Below are positions 13,551 to 25,544 of a DNA stretch of 44,989 nt, in pieces. Made by a program: the position numbers and the translations under genes. Within the stretch, counting starts at the first letter, position 1; every line of letters starts with the position of its first letter. The notes below the pieces were generated by a model, which saw only the letters and a program-made list of their open reading frames with translations, ran no database searches and had not been told where the DNA came from. Source of the DNA: an uncultured Pelagibacteraceae bacterium (GTDB lineage Bacteria > Pseudomonadota > Alphaproteobacteria > Pelagibacterales > Pelagibacteraceae); assembly GCA_902634485.1 (NCBI GenBank), contig CACPKA010000010.1:1-44989 (forward strand). The letters are read 5' to 3'.

Positions 13551-14648
13551 ATGGTAGACGATTTTAGAGGTAGAGGTGGTAGCCCATGGGGATCACCCCC
13601 AGGAGGTGGAGGAGGAAATGGCTCAGGAAGAGGCCCTAGACCTCCAGACATAGAAGAGATAATAAAAAAAATTCAAAATATTATTAATAAATTTATGCCA
13701 GGAGGTAGAGCTGGCGGAGGAAGACCATTAGTATTTGGTCTAATAATTCTTGCAATTATCTGGGCAGCAAGTGGTCTATATAGAGTTTTACCTGATGAAC
13801 AAGGTGTTGTCTTAAGATTTGGAAAATTTGTAAAAACTACACAACCAGGATTAAATTATCACATACCATTCCCAGTAGAGTCAGTTCTTACTCCGAAAGT
13901 AACTAAAGTAAATAGAATGGATGTTGGTTTTAGATCTGGAGCAGACAGTGGATTTTCATCTGGCGGGGTAGCAGATGTACCCGAAGAAAGTTTAATGTTA
14001 ACCGGTGATGAAAATATCGTAAACATAGATTTTTCAGTTTTCTGGGTTATAAAAGACGCTGGAAATTTTTTATTTAAAATTCAAGATCCCCAAGGAACTG
14101 TTAAAGCCGCTGCAGAAACTGCTATGAGAGAAGTTATAGCGAGAAGCGATATTCAGCCAATTTTAACAGAAGGACGATCTAAAATTGAAATTGATACTCA
14201 AGAAATTATTCAGAGTATTTTAGATGAATACAATAGTGGAATTCAAGTTACACAAGTTCAAACTCAAAAAGCCGACCCACCAGATCAAGTAATAGATGCT
14301 TTTAGAGATGTACAGGCCGCTAGAGCAGATATGGAAAGATCTAAAAATGAAGCTCAAGCTTATGCTAACGATGTAATTCCAAGAGCAAGAGGAGAGGCTG
14401 CAAAAATTTTACAAGCTGCAGAAGCATATAAAAAAGAAGTTGTTGCAAGAGCAGAAGGAGAAGCAAGTAGATTTGTAGCGATTTATACAGAATATGCAAA
14501 AGCGAAGGAAGTTACACAAGAAAGAATGTATTTAGAAACCATGGAAAAAGTTTTAGCTGACATAGATAAGGTGATTATAGATAAAAATGCAGGATCTGGA
14601 GTTGTTCCATATTTACCTTTACCTGAACTTAAAAAGAAGGCGAATTAA
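13551..14648 (+). CDS. hflK: HflK, membrane protease FtsH modulator subunit
   Basis: 365 residues. The N-terminus is glycine/proline-rich (WGSPPGGGGGNGSG), followed by a membrane helix at about residues 61-78 (PLVFGLIILAIIWAASGLY) and an SPFH/band-7 domain (LPDEQGVVLRFGKFVKTTQPGLNYHIPFPVESV...VNIDFSVFWVI). A long helical segment (about 240-310) with repeated RARGEAAKILQAAEAYKKEVVARAEGEA follows. HflK pairs with HflC to form a large cage around the FtsH protease in the inner membrane. The next gene, hflC, starts immediately after the stop codon, as in most proteobacteria. Confidence 0.95.
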   Translation: MVDDFRGRGGSPWGSPPGGGGGNGSGRGPRPPDIEEIIKKIQNIINKFMPGGRAGGGRPLVFGLIILAIIWAASGLYRVLPDEQGVVLRFGKFVKTTQPGLNYHIPFPVESVLTPKVTKVNRMDVGFRSGADSGFSSGGVADVPEESLMLTGDENIVNIDFSVFWVIKDAGNFLFKIQDPQGTVKAAAETAMREVIARSDIQPILTEGRSKIEIDTQEIIQSILDEYNSGIQVTQVQTQKADPPDQVIDAFRDVQAARADMERSKNEAQAYANDVIPRARGEAAKILQAAEAYKKEVVARAEGEASRFVAIYTEYAKAKEVTQERMYLETMEKVLADIDKVIIDKNAGSGVVPYLPLPELKKKAN

Positions 14649-15521
14649 ATGAAAATAGGAAAACTTATATTACCAATAATATTTATTTTAGCTCTAACTG
14701 CTTTCTTTTCAATTTTTGTAGTAAAAGAAATTAATCAAGCAATTGTTCTACAGTTTGGAGATCCAAAAAGAATTATTTTAAAACCAGGTTTGAATTTTAA
14801 AATGCCATTTATACAAAATGTCGTTTTTTTAGATAAAAGAATATTGAATTTAGATGCTCCGCCCGAAGAGGTAATCGCATCGGATCAAAAAAGATTAATA
14901 GTTGATGCATTTGCAAGATTTCAAATTGTTGATCCATTAAAATTTTATATTTCAGTAGGAAATGAAAGAGTAGCCAGATCGAGATTATCAACAATTATAA
15001 ATTCAAGAATTAGAAGTGTATTAGGTACACAAAGGTTACAAACATTATTATCTGAAGATAGAACTAAACAAATGTCATTGATACAAGACGGTGTAAATAA
15101 TGAAGCTGAGAAATTTGGTATAAAAATTGTTGATGTAAGAATTAAAAGAGCAGACTTACCTCCGGCAAACAGTGAAGCAATCTACAGAAGAATGCAAACT
15201 GAAAGGGAGAGAGAAGCCAAAGAATTTAGAGCAAAAGGTGCTGAAATGGCTGTTACTATTACTTCAACTGCAGATAAAGAAGTTGCAGTTATCCTTGCGG
15301 AAGCCAACAAAAATTCAGAAATAATGAAAGGAGAAGGTGATGGCACAAGAAATAAAATTTTTGCAGAAGCTTTCGGAAGAGATCCTGAGTTTTTTGCTTT
15401 TTATAGAGCCATGCAAGCTTATGAGAGAGCTTTAATAGGTGGAGATACCTCTTTAGTTTTATCTCCTGACAGTGAGTTCTTTAAGTTTTTTGGAAATATA
15501 AAACCTAATAAAACAGACTAA
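14649..15521 (+). CDS. hflC: HflC, membrane protease FtsH modulator subunit
   Basis: 290 residues. One N-terminal membrane helix (LILPIIFILALTAFFSIFVV) leads into an SPFH domain: VKEINQAIVLQFGDPKRIILKPGLNFKMPFIQNVVFLDKRIL, matching HflC. The middle has the RSRLSTIINSRIRSVLG and FGIKIVDVRIKRADLPP segments, and the C-terminal helix (RREAKEFRAKGAEMAVTI...) ends with YERALIGGDTSLVLSPDSEFFKFF, the typical HflC tail. It starts directly at the base after the hflK stop, so the partners are made together. It is followed by a DUF2065 gene and a DegP-type protease, a quality-control block of the envelope. Confidence 0.96.
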   Translation: MKIGKLILPIIFILALTAFFSIFVVKEINQAIVLQFGDPKRIILKPGLNFKMPFIQNVVFLDKRILNLDAPPEEVIASDQKRLIVDAFARFQIVDPLKFYISVGNERVARSRLSTIINSRIRSVLGTQRLQTLLSEDRTKQMSLIQDGVNNEAEKFGIKIVDVRIKRADLPPANSEAIYRRMQTEREREAKEFRAKGAEMAVTITSTADKEVAVILAEANKNSEIMKGEGDGTRNKIFAEAFGRDPEFFAFYRAMQAYERALIGGDTSLVLSPDSEFFKFFGNIKPNKTD

Positions 15522-15533
15522 TTTAAAATAGTT

Positions 15534-15719
15534 ATGAGAGAGTTATTCATAGCTTTTGGCTTATTTCTTTTTATAGAAGGAATTTTGTATGCCTTATTTC
15601 CATCAAAAATGAAAAATATGTTAAAAAAAATTGATACAATTAAAGATGGTCAGTTGAGAATTGGTGGATTTATTTTTGCAATAATTGGCTTTCTTATTAT
15701 TTGGTATCTAAAAAAATGA
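15534..15719 (+). CDS. DUF2065 family small membrane protein (YjeT-like)
   Basis: 61 residues with two membrane helices (LFIAFGLFLFIEGILYALFP and RIGGFIFAIIGFLIIWYL) joined by a basic segment (SKMKNMLKKIDTIKDGQL). The 'AFGLxLxxEGxxxALFPxxxKxxL...LRxxGLxxAxxGxxxxWxx' pattern is that of DUF2065/YjeT, normally found beside hflKC. Function unknown. The stop overlaps the start of the DegP gene (ATGA at 15716-15719). Confidence 0.88.
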   Translation: MRELFIAFGLFLFIEGILYALFPSKMKNMLKKIDTIKDGQLRIGGFIFAIIGFLIIWYLKK

Positions 15720-17125
15720 TGAAAACTAAATCAAAAAAATTTTATATACTTTTTATATTTTTCTATTTTTTCTTTAATATTCAAGGAAACAGTAAAGAGT
15801 CGCCAAGTTCTTTTGCAGATTTAGCAGAAAAATTAATGCCTTCAGTGGTAAATATCTCTACTACGCAAACTATCGTGAGCAATGTCAATCCATTTCCTTT
15901 TGAATTTCCGCCAGGTTCTCCATTTGAAGATATGTTTAAGGAATTTGGCACTCCACAAAAAAGAAAAGCTAGTGCATTAGGATCAGGTTTTATAATTGAC
16001 TCAAAAGGAATTGTAATAACGAATAATCATGTGATCAAAGGAGCTGAAGATATAATTGTAAAAGTTGATGGAAAAAAGGAATATACAGCAAAAGTTTTGG
16101 GAGCTGATCCATTATCAGATATTGCAGTCCTGAAAATAGAGTCTTTAGAAAAATTTAAACCTGTAAAATTCGGTGACTCTGATAAAGCAAGAATTGGTGA
16201 TTGGGTTATAGCCATTGGAAATCCTTTTGGCTTAGGAGGAACTGTAACATCGGGGATAATTTCTGCAAGAAATAGAGATATTGGTTTGTCTAGATATGAA
16301 GATTTTATTCAAACAGATGCATCAATTAATGTTGGAAATTCTGGAGGCCCACTTTTTGATATGGATGGCAATGTAATAGGAATTAATACAGCAATTCTTG
16401 GTAGAGATGGTTCAATAGGAATTGGATTTGCTATTCCATCTAATAGTGCAAAAAAGGTAATTGAACAACTAATAGAATTTGGAGAAACTAAAAGAGGATG
16501 GTTAGGAGTTAGAATTCAAGTAGTAACTAAAGAGATTGCAGAATATGAAAAATTAGACAAGCCCAGAGGCGCACTAGTTGTAAGTGTTGCTGAAAACAGC
16601 CCATCAGATAAAGCAGGCATCAAAGATGGTGATATAATTTTAGAGTTCGATGGAACTAAAATAAATGAAATGAAAGAACTTCCAAAAATTGTTGGGCAAA
16701 CAAATGTTGGCAAAAATGTTTTAGTTAAAATCTGGAGAAATGGAAAAGAATTAACAAAGAAAATAAAATTAGGAAGGTTAGAAACTTCAGAGGACTTCAA
16801 ATCAAAAAAAGCAAAAAAAGTAGAAGCAATAGAAATTGAGACATTAAAAATTAAGGTTAGACCAATAAATGAAAAAGATATTGAGGAAAGAGGGCTATTA
16901 AAAAATACAAATGGCCTAGTTATTCTTGATATAGCAAGAGAAAGTCCAATTAATTATTTAAGCGTAGGAAATATAATTGTAGAAGCGCAAAAAAAAGCGA
17001 TCAGAACAGTTGGAGATTTAGAAATTGCAGTGAGTTCAGCAATAAAATCTAAAGAAAAAACTTTATTACTAGTAATTTATAATAATCAGAACCAAAGAAG
17101 ATATATTGGTGTTAAATTAGATTAA
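15716..17125 (+). CDS. degP: DegP/DegQ-type periplasmic serine protease
   Basis: 469 residues from the ATG at 15716, which overlaps the upstream stop; a TTG at 15701 would add five residues. A signal peptide (FYILFIFFYFFFNIQG) is followed by a trypsin-like domain with a full catalytic triad: H105 in ITNNHVI, D135 in LSDIAVLKI and S209 in NVGNSGGPLF. Two PDZ domains follow (RGWLGVRIQVVTKEIAEYEKL... GIKDGDIILEFDG..., and KVRPINEKDIEERG...). A shortened LA loop (NPFPFEFPPGSPFEDMFKEFG) resembles DegQ/MucD. It degrades or refolds damaged envelope proteins in the periplasm; its place after hflKC fits an envelope-stress role. Confidence 0.93.
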   Translation: MMKTKSKKFYILFIFFYFFFNIQGNSKESPSSFADLAEKLMPSVVNISTTQTIVSNVNPFPFEFPPGSPFEDMFKEFGTPQKRKASALGSGFIIDSKGIVITNNHVIKGAEDIIVKVDGKKEYTAKVLGADPLSDIAVLKIESLEKFKPVKFGDSDKARIGDWVIAIGNPFGLGGTVTSGIISARNRDIGLSRYEDFIQTDASINVGNSGGPLFDMDGNVIGINTAILGRDGSIGIGFAIPSNSAKKVIEQLIEFGETKRGWLGVRIQVVTKEIAEYEKLDKPRGALVVSVAENSPSDKAGIKDGDIILEFDGTKINEMKELPKIVGQTNVGKNVLVKIWRNGKELTKKIKLGRLETSEDFKSKKAKKVEAIEIETLKIKVRPINEKDIEERGLLKNTNGLVILDIARESPINYLSVGNIIVEAQKKAIRTVGDLEIAVSSAIKSKEKTLLLVIYNNQNQRRYIGVKLD

Positions 17126-17128
17126 TCT

Positions 17129-18040
17129 ATGGACCTTAAGTCCAAAATAATTTTAATTTCAGGTCCTACTGCATCTGGAAAATCAATTTTTGCATTAAAA
17201 GTTGCCAAAAAAATAAATGGTGAAATTATTAATTCAGATAGTATGCAGGTTTATAAACAATTAAATATTTTAACAGCTCGTCCAAAAAAAAAAGACCAAA
17301 AAAAAATTAAACACCATCTCTATGGTTTTCAAAGTGTTAAAAAAAAATTTTCAACTGGTCAATGGTTAAAACTTACAATCAATAAGATTAAAGAAATAAA
17401 AAAAAGAAAAAAAATACCAATTTTGGTAGGAGGTACTGGACTTTATTTTAAGTCAATTTCTGAAGGTCTTGTAGAAATTCCAAATATTCCTTTGAAATTT
17501 AGAAATAAAATAAGATTATTACAACTAAGAATTGGTCAAAAAAAATTTTATCAAAAACTTATTAAAATTGATCCAATGATAAAAAATCAAATTAATCCTA
17601 ATGATGCACAAAGAAGTATCAGAGCCTTTGAAATAAAAAAATTTACAAAGAAATCAATTATAGAATGGTTTAAAAAAACAAAAATATTATTTGAATCTTC
17701 TAGCTTCATTAAAATTTATATAGATTTTCCAAGAGAAGATCTGGTTAAAAGAATTAAGTTAAGAGTAGATGCTATGTTCAAGGATGGCGCAATATCTGAA
17801 GTTAGAAAATTTAATAGATTAAAAGTAAAAAAAGATCATACTTCAAAAAAAGTTATTGGAATTGCAGAAATAGGCAAATTTTTAAAAGGTGAAATTAATT
17901 TAAATCAGACAAAAGAAAGAATTTTCATAAAAACTAGACAATATGCCAAAAGACAAACGACATGGGCTAGAGGGCAAATGTCATCTTGGCAGAAAATTGA
18001 TCCTAAAGAGCTAAACTCAACTTTAAAAAAGTTAAAATAA
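17129..18040 (+). CDS. miaA: tRNA dimethylallyltransferase MiaA
   Basis: Adds a dimethylallyl group to A37 of tRNAs that read codons beginning with U. 303 residues, normal length. Seen: P-loop SGPTASGKSIFALKVA (about residues 8-23), NSDSMQVYKQLNILTARP (D for catalysis and substrate recognition), the VGGTGLYFKSISEG motif, NDAQRSIRAFEI and the tRNA-contacting end KTRQYAKRQTTWARGQ. The protein is very lysine-rich, in keeping with the genome's A bias. It begins three bases after the DegP stop and precedes the ilv-leu block after a 49-bp gap with no recognised element. Confidence 0.96.
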   Translation: MDLKSKIILISGPTASGKSIFALKVAKKINGEIINSDSMQVYKQLNILTARPKKKDQKKIKHHLYGFQSVKKKFSTGQWLKLTINKIKEIKKRKKIPILVGGTGLYFKSISEGLVEIPNIPLKFRNKIRLLQLRIGQKKFYQKLIKIDPMIKNQINPNDAQRSIRAFEIKKFTKKSIIEWFKKTKILFESSSFIKIYIDFPREDLVKRIKLRVDAMFKDGAISEVRKFNRLKVKKDHTSKKVIGIAEIGKFLKGEINLNQTKERIFIKTRQYAKRQTTWARGQMSSWQKIDPKELNSTLKKLK

Positions 18041-18089
18041 TCCAGTCTTAAACTTGACCAATTAGCACAACTTCAGCTAGATTGGACAA

Positions 18090-19856
18090 ATGCCAAAATT
18101 GTATTCAGGAGCTGAAATCGTTTTTAAGTGCCTTGAGGATCAAGGAGTAGAATTTATCTTTGGTTATCCAGGCGGAGCAGTATTGCCAATTTATGATGAG
18201 TTAAAAAATTTTAATTCTATAAAACATATTTTAGTTCGTCACGAACAAGGAGCTGGTCATGCAGCAGAAGGATATGCGCGTTCATCTGGAAAACCAGGAG
18301 TACTTTTGGTTACCTCGGGACCTGGAGCAACAAATGCGGTAACAGCTTTGACAGATGCCTATATGGATTCGGTTCCTTTGGTTTGTATTTCAGGACAAGT
18401 TCCTACGCATTTAATTGGAACAGATGCATTTCAAGAATGTGACACCACGGGAATAACAAGACCATGTACAAAACATAACTGGTTGGTCAAAGATATTAAT
18501 GATTTAGGCAAAACAATACATAAAGCTTTTGAAGTTGCTACAACTGGAAGACCTGGGCCAGTACTAGTAGACATTCCAAAAGATGTTCAATTTAAAAAAT
18601 CAAAATATATTAATTTTAAAAAACAAAAAAAATTAAACGGCAAAGTTCATAATAAATTTTCACAAAAAAATATTGATGAATTAATTAAATTAATGGACAA
18701 AGCATCTAAGCCAATTTTTTATACTGGTGGTGGCGTTGTAAACTCAGGACCAAGAGCTAGTGAACTTTTAAGAGAATTAGTTAACATAACTGGTTTCCCA
18801 ATAACGTCCACATTGCAAGGATTAGGATCTTATCCTGGAGAAGATAGTCAATTTTTAGGAATGTTGGGTATGCATGGTTCTTATGAAGCTAATAATGCAA
18901 TGCATGATTGTGATTTAATGATAAATATAGGAGCAAGATTTGATGATAGGATAACTGGTAAGATTGATGAGTTTTCACCCAAATCAAAAAAAGTCCATAT
19001 TGATATTGACCCGTCATCAATAAATAAAAATGTTAAAGTAGATTTACCTATTGTTGGAGATGTTGCAGAAGTTATTAGCTTTACAATCAAAACTATAAAA
19101 AAAATTAAACCTAATTTTGCTAAATCAAATAAACAAAAGATTTCAAAATGGTGGGAAAAAATTCAAAAGTGGAGATCGATTAATTCATTCGATTTTGTAA
19201 ATAGTACAGAAACAATAAAACCTCAGTATGCAATTCAAAGACTTTATGAGCTAACAAAAAATAAAGATACTTATGTAACAACAGAAGTAGGTCAACATCA
19301 AATGTGGGCAGCACAACATTATAAATTTGATAAACCTAATCGTTGGATGACCTCCGGAGGTTTGGGAACAATGGGTTATGGTTTACCTGCTGCAGTTGGA
19401 GTCCAAGTAGCACATCCAAAAAAACTAGTCATAGATATTGCAGGTGAAGCATCTGTATTGATGACTATGCAAGAAATGTCTACTGCAGTACAATACAATT
19501 TACCTATCAAAATTTTTATTTTAAATAATGAATACATGGGAATGGTTAGACAATGGCAAGAATTGCTTCATGATAAAAACTATTCAGAAAGTTATACTGC
19601 AGCCTTACCTGATTTTGTAAAATTAGCAGAAGCCTATGGATGTGTTGGAATTAGAGCTACAAAACCTGAAGAACTAGATGATAAAATTATTGAAATGATT
19701 AATACTGATAGACCAGTAATTTTTGATTGTTTGGTAGATAAAGAAGAAAATTGTTTTCCAATGATACCTTCAGGAAAGCCTCATAATCAAATGCTTTTGG
19801 GACCAAAAGATCAAAAACAAAATAAAATAACAGGAAAAGGAAAAATTTTAGTTTAA
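18090..19856 (+). CDS. ilvB: Acetolactate synthase large (catalytic) subunit
   Basis: 588 residues, thiamine-diphosphate enzyme for the first common step of valine, leucine and isoleucine synthesis (pyruvate to acetolactate). Seen: N-terminal FGYPGGAVLPIYDEL with the catalytic glutamate in VRHEQGAGHAAEGYAR, SGPGATNAVTALTDAYMDSVPLV, a central FAD-type domain with GSYEANNAMHDCDLMINIGARFDDRITG, and a C-terminal ThDP motif where the usual GDG is GEA (VIDIAGEASVLMTMQEMSTAVQYNLPIKIFILNN). GDGSF is more common at this place, so GEAS is a mild oddity, also seen in marine relatives. Stop overlaps the ilvN start by one base (TAATG). Confidence 0.95.
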   Translation: MPKLYSGAEIVFKCLEDQGVEFIFGYPGGAVLPIYDELKNFNSIKHILVRHEQGAGHAAEGYARSSGKPGVLLVTSGPGATNAVTALTDAYMDSVPLVCISGQVPTHLIGTDAFQECDTTGITRPCTKHNWLVKDINDLGKTIHKAFEVATTGRPGPVLVDIPKDVQFKKSKYINFKKQKKLNGKVHNKFSQKNIDELIKLMDKASKPIFYTGGGVVNSGPRASELLRELVNITGFPITSTLQGLGSYPGEDSQFLGMLGMHGSYEANNAMHDCDLMINIGARFDDRITGKIDEFSPKSKKVHIDIDPSSINKNVKVDLPIVGDVAEVISFTIKTIKKIKPNFAKSNKQKISKWWEKIQKWRSINSFDFVNSTETIKPQYAIQRLYELTKNKDTYVTTEVGQHQMWAAQHYKFDKPNRWMTSGGLGTMGYGLPAAVGVQVAHPKKLVIDIAGEASVLMTMQEMSTAVQYNLPIKIFILNNEYMGMVRQWQELLHDKNYSESYTAALPDFVKLAEAYGCVGIRATKPEELDDKIIEMINTDRPVIFDCLVDKEENCFPMIPSGKPHNQMLLGPKDQKQNKITGKGKILV

Positions 19857-20404
19857 TGTCAAAATCAAAATCTGCATATAGCATTCCTGGAAAGATGGGT
19901 AAGCTTGATACTCATATAATTGTAGTATGGGTAGATAATGAAGCTGGGGTTTTAGCAAGAGTTGTAGGTTTGTTTTCAGGCCGCGGTTATAATATAGAGT
20001 CATTAGCTGTAGCCGAGGTTGATATGAGATTAAATATTTCTAGAATTACGATTGTTACAACAGGAACTCCTCAAGTTATAGAGCAGATAAAACTACAATT
20101 AAAAAAACTCGTACCAGTTCATAAAGTTGCAGATTTTAAAAGAGAAGATAAAAATGTAATATTTAAAGAAATGGCTTTATTTAAAGTAGTTGGAAGCAAT
20201 AAAACAAAAGAAAAGGCTTTAAAAGCTTGCAAAAAATACAATGCAGTTATATTGGACAAGACAAAAAAATCGTACGTGATACAAATAACAGCTTTAAGAA
20301 GAGAGATAGATATTATTTCAAAGAATCTAAAAAAATTTGGCTTAGTAAGCGTATCTAGGACAGGAGCAGTTGCTATGACAAGAGGTTCAGAAATATTTAA
20401 GTAA
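19856..20404 (+). CDS. ilvN: Acetolactate synthase small (regulatory) subunit
   Basis: 182 residues, ACT-domain protein that activates the catalytic subunit and confers end-product (valine) feedback. A short polar leader (MSKSKSAYSIPGKMGKL) precedes the ACT domain VWVDNEAGVLARVVGLFSGRGYNIESLAVAEVD; the C-terminal domain includes KREDKNVIFKEMALFKVVG and ends in TGAVAMTRGSEIF. Translational coupling to ilvB is indicated by the one-base overlap. It is followed by ilvC 18 bases later with an AGGAG ribosome site. Confidence 0.95.
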   Translation: MSKSKSAYSIPGKMGKLDTHIIVVWVDNEAGVLARVVGLFSGRGYNIESLAVAEVDMRLNISRITIVTTGTPQVIEQIKLQLKKLVPVHKVADFKREDKNVIFKEMALFKVVGSNKTKEKALKACKKYNAVILDKTKKSYVIQITALRREIDIISKNLKKFGLVSVSRTGAVAMTRGSEIFK

Positions 20405-21445
<1,041 letters not shown>

Positions 21446-21487
21446 ATTAAAGTGTTAATTTTGGATTAAAAGACTCAAAATATTTTG

Positions 21488-21506
21488 CAATCTCCCCTAG
21501 AGATTG
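21488..21506 (+). promoter_or_regulatory. Short hairpin before leuA
   Basis: CAATCTC and GAGATTG form a perfect 7-bp stem with loop CCCTA, 27 bases before the leuA ATG. No T tract follows, so it is not a standard terminator. It could be an mRNA-level control or processing site between ilvC and leuA; no leader peptide rich in leucine was found around it. Confidence 0.35.
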
Positions 21507-21533
21507 TATGATGATATTTTAAAAATTACTGCA

Positions 21534-24160
<2,627 letters not shown>

Positions 24161-24186
24161 TAATACTTGAATAACTTTATAAACAC

Positions 24187-25029
24187 ATGGAACCTAGCAG
24201 AGATGATTTTGTAATTGCTATACGTTCCGCTTTTTTAAAAAAAGGAACAAAACAAAGGTTTTCGCTAATTGCATTATTACTTTTTTCTTTAGTTTTAATT
24301 ATTTTAGGAAAGTTTAATTTTTCTGCAATTAATTATTTAAAAATTGGAATAAATGAAGTTGTTTATCGAACATCATTTATTGCATCAATACCAGAAAAAT
24401 ATATCGGTTATTCTTATCAGGCAATACAAAAACATTTAAGAGTTTATAGAGATTTCAATTTAATTGAAGAAGAATTAAAGGAAATAAAAATTCAAAACTA
24501 TCAATCAAAATTTTTAGAGATTGAAAATAAAAGATTAAAAAAAATTTTAGAGGATATTACTTATTCTTCAAATGCAATAATTGCTAAAGTTTTAATTGAT
24601 AAACAAAGTCCATTTCTAAGATCTATAATTATAAATAAAGGAACAAAAAATGGATTAAAAAAGGGTATGGCAGTTTTAAGTGATGAATATTTAGTTGGAA
24701 AAATTGTTGAGGTCAATTACACAACATCAAGAGTACTTCTTTTATCAGATTTGAACAGCAGAATTCCAGTTTCAATTGAGCCAGGTAGCATACAATCAAT
24801 ATTGTCCGGAGATGGTGATAAATCTGGAACAATTCAATATATGAAAAGTAATATTTCTATTGAAGAAGGCAGCATAATTTATACTTCAGGAACTGGAGGC
24901 TTGTTAAAGCCCGGAATACCAATTGGAAAAATTAAAAATAATGAAAATTTATTAAGTATAGATTTTTTTTCTGATTTTACTCAATTAAGATACATTAAAA
25001 TAGCATCATATTTTAAGGAAGAGAATTAG
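24187..25029 (+). CDS. mreC: Rod-shape protein MreC
   Basis: 280 residues. One N-terminal membrane helix (RFSLIALLLFSLVLIILGKF), a periplasmic coiled coil (about residues 85-120, with EELKEIKIQNYQSKFLEIENKRLKKILE broken across it), and the MreC beta domain with IIINKGTKNGLKKGMAVLSDEYLVGKIVEVNYTTSRVLLLSDLNSRIPVSIE. MreC links the MreB filament to PBP2/RodA in the periplasm. Spacing and order to mreB and mreD are normal. Confidence 0.94.
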   Translation: MEPSRDDFVIAIRSAFLKKGTKQRFSLIALLLFSLVLIILGKFNFSAINYLKIGINEVVYRTSFIASIPEKYIGYSYQAIQKHLRVYRDFNLIEEELKEIKIQNYQSKFLEIENKRLKKILEDITYSSNAIIAKVLIDKQSPFLRSIIINKGTKNGLKKGMAVLSDEYLVGKIVEVNYTTSRVLLLSDLNSRIPVSIEPGSIQSILSGDGDKSGTIQYMKSNISIEEGSIIYTSGTGGLLKPGIPIGKIKNNENLLSIDFFSDFTQLRYIKIASYFKEEN

Positions 25030-25031
25030 AA

Positions 25032-25544
25032 ATGAGTGAATTTACTAGAAGCAATATAATTAATAATTTACTTAAATTATTACCTTTAATTATTCTTTTT
25101 TTATCTGTTTTAAATGAAATGGATTTAAATTATTTAAAAATTTTTTCATTAAATTTTCCTTTTATATTGATTTTTTATTGGAGCCTTAGAAAAACAGAAT
25201 TAATTGGTTATGGTTATATTTTTTTAGCAGGTTTGATTAATGATGTTGTTACAGGTTTTCCAATTGGCATAAGTAGTTTTAACTATCTTCTTATTTGCGG
25301 TTTTGCAGCATATTTAAGAACAATAACACTTAGACCAAGTTTAATAAAAGATTGGTTCTTTTTTCTTTTTACATTACTAGTAGTAAATTCTTTATCATAT
25401 AGTGCACTTAACTTAATTTTTGATATTGATCTAAATTATAAAAATTTGTTCTTTAATATTTTTTTTACATTCATTTTTTATATTATTTTTGCAAACTTAT
25501 TTTTATTCTACCAAAATAAATTTTTAAAAGAGACTAATGATTAG
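25032..25544 (+). CDS. mreD: Rod-shape protein MreD
   Basis: 170 residues, very hydrophobic, with five or six membrane segments. Sequence is weakly conserved in this family, but IFLAGLINDVVTGFPIGISSFNYLLICGFAAYL fits the typical MreD 'GLxxDxxxGxPLGxxaL' core. Position directly between mreC (2-base gap) and the PBP2 gene (8-base overlap) makes the call firm. It is thought to connect the periplasmic and cytoplasmic parts of the elongasome. Confidence 0.9.
   Translation: MSEFTRSNIINNLLKLLPLIILFLSVLNEMDLNYLKIFSLNFPFILIFYWSLRKTELIGYGYIFLAGLINDVVTGFPIGISSFNYLLICGFAAYLRTITLRPSLIKDWFFFLFTLLVVNSLSYSALNLIFDIDLNYKNLFFNIFFTFIFYIIFANLFLFYQNKFLKETND

Noticed and set aside
21504..21533. TTG start giving ten more residues for leuA
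   Set aside because: The codon lies inside a hairpin stem, and the ATG at 21534 gives a normal LeuA N-terminus.
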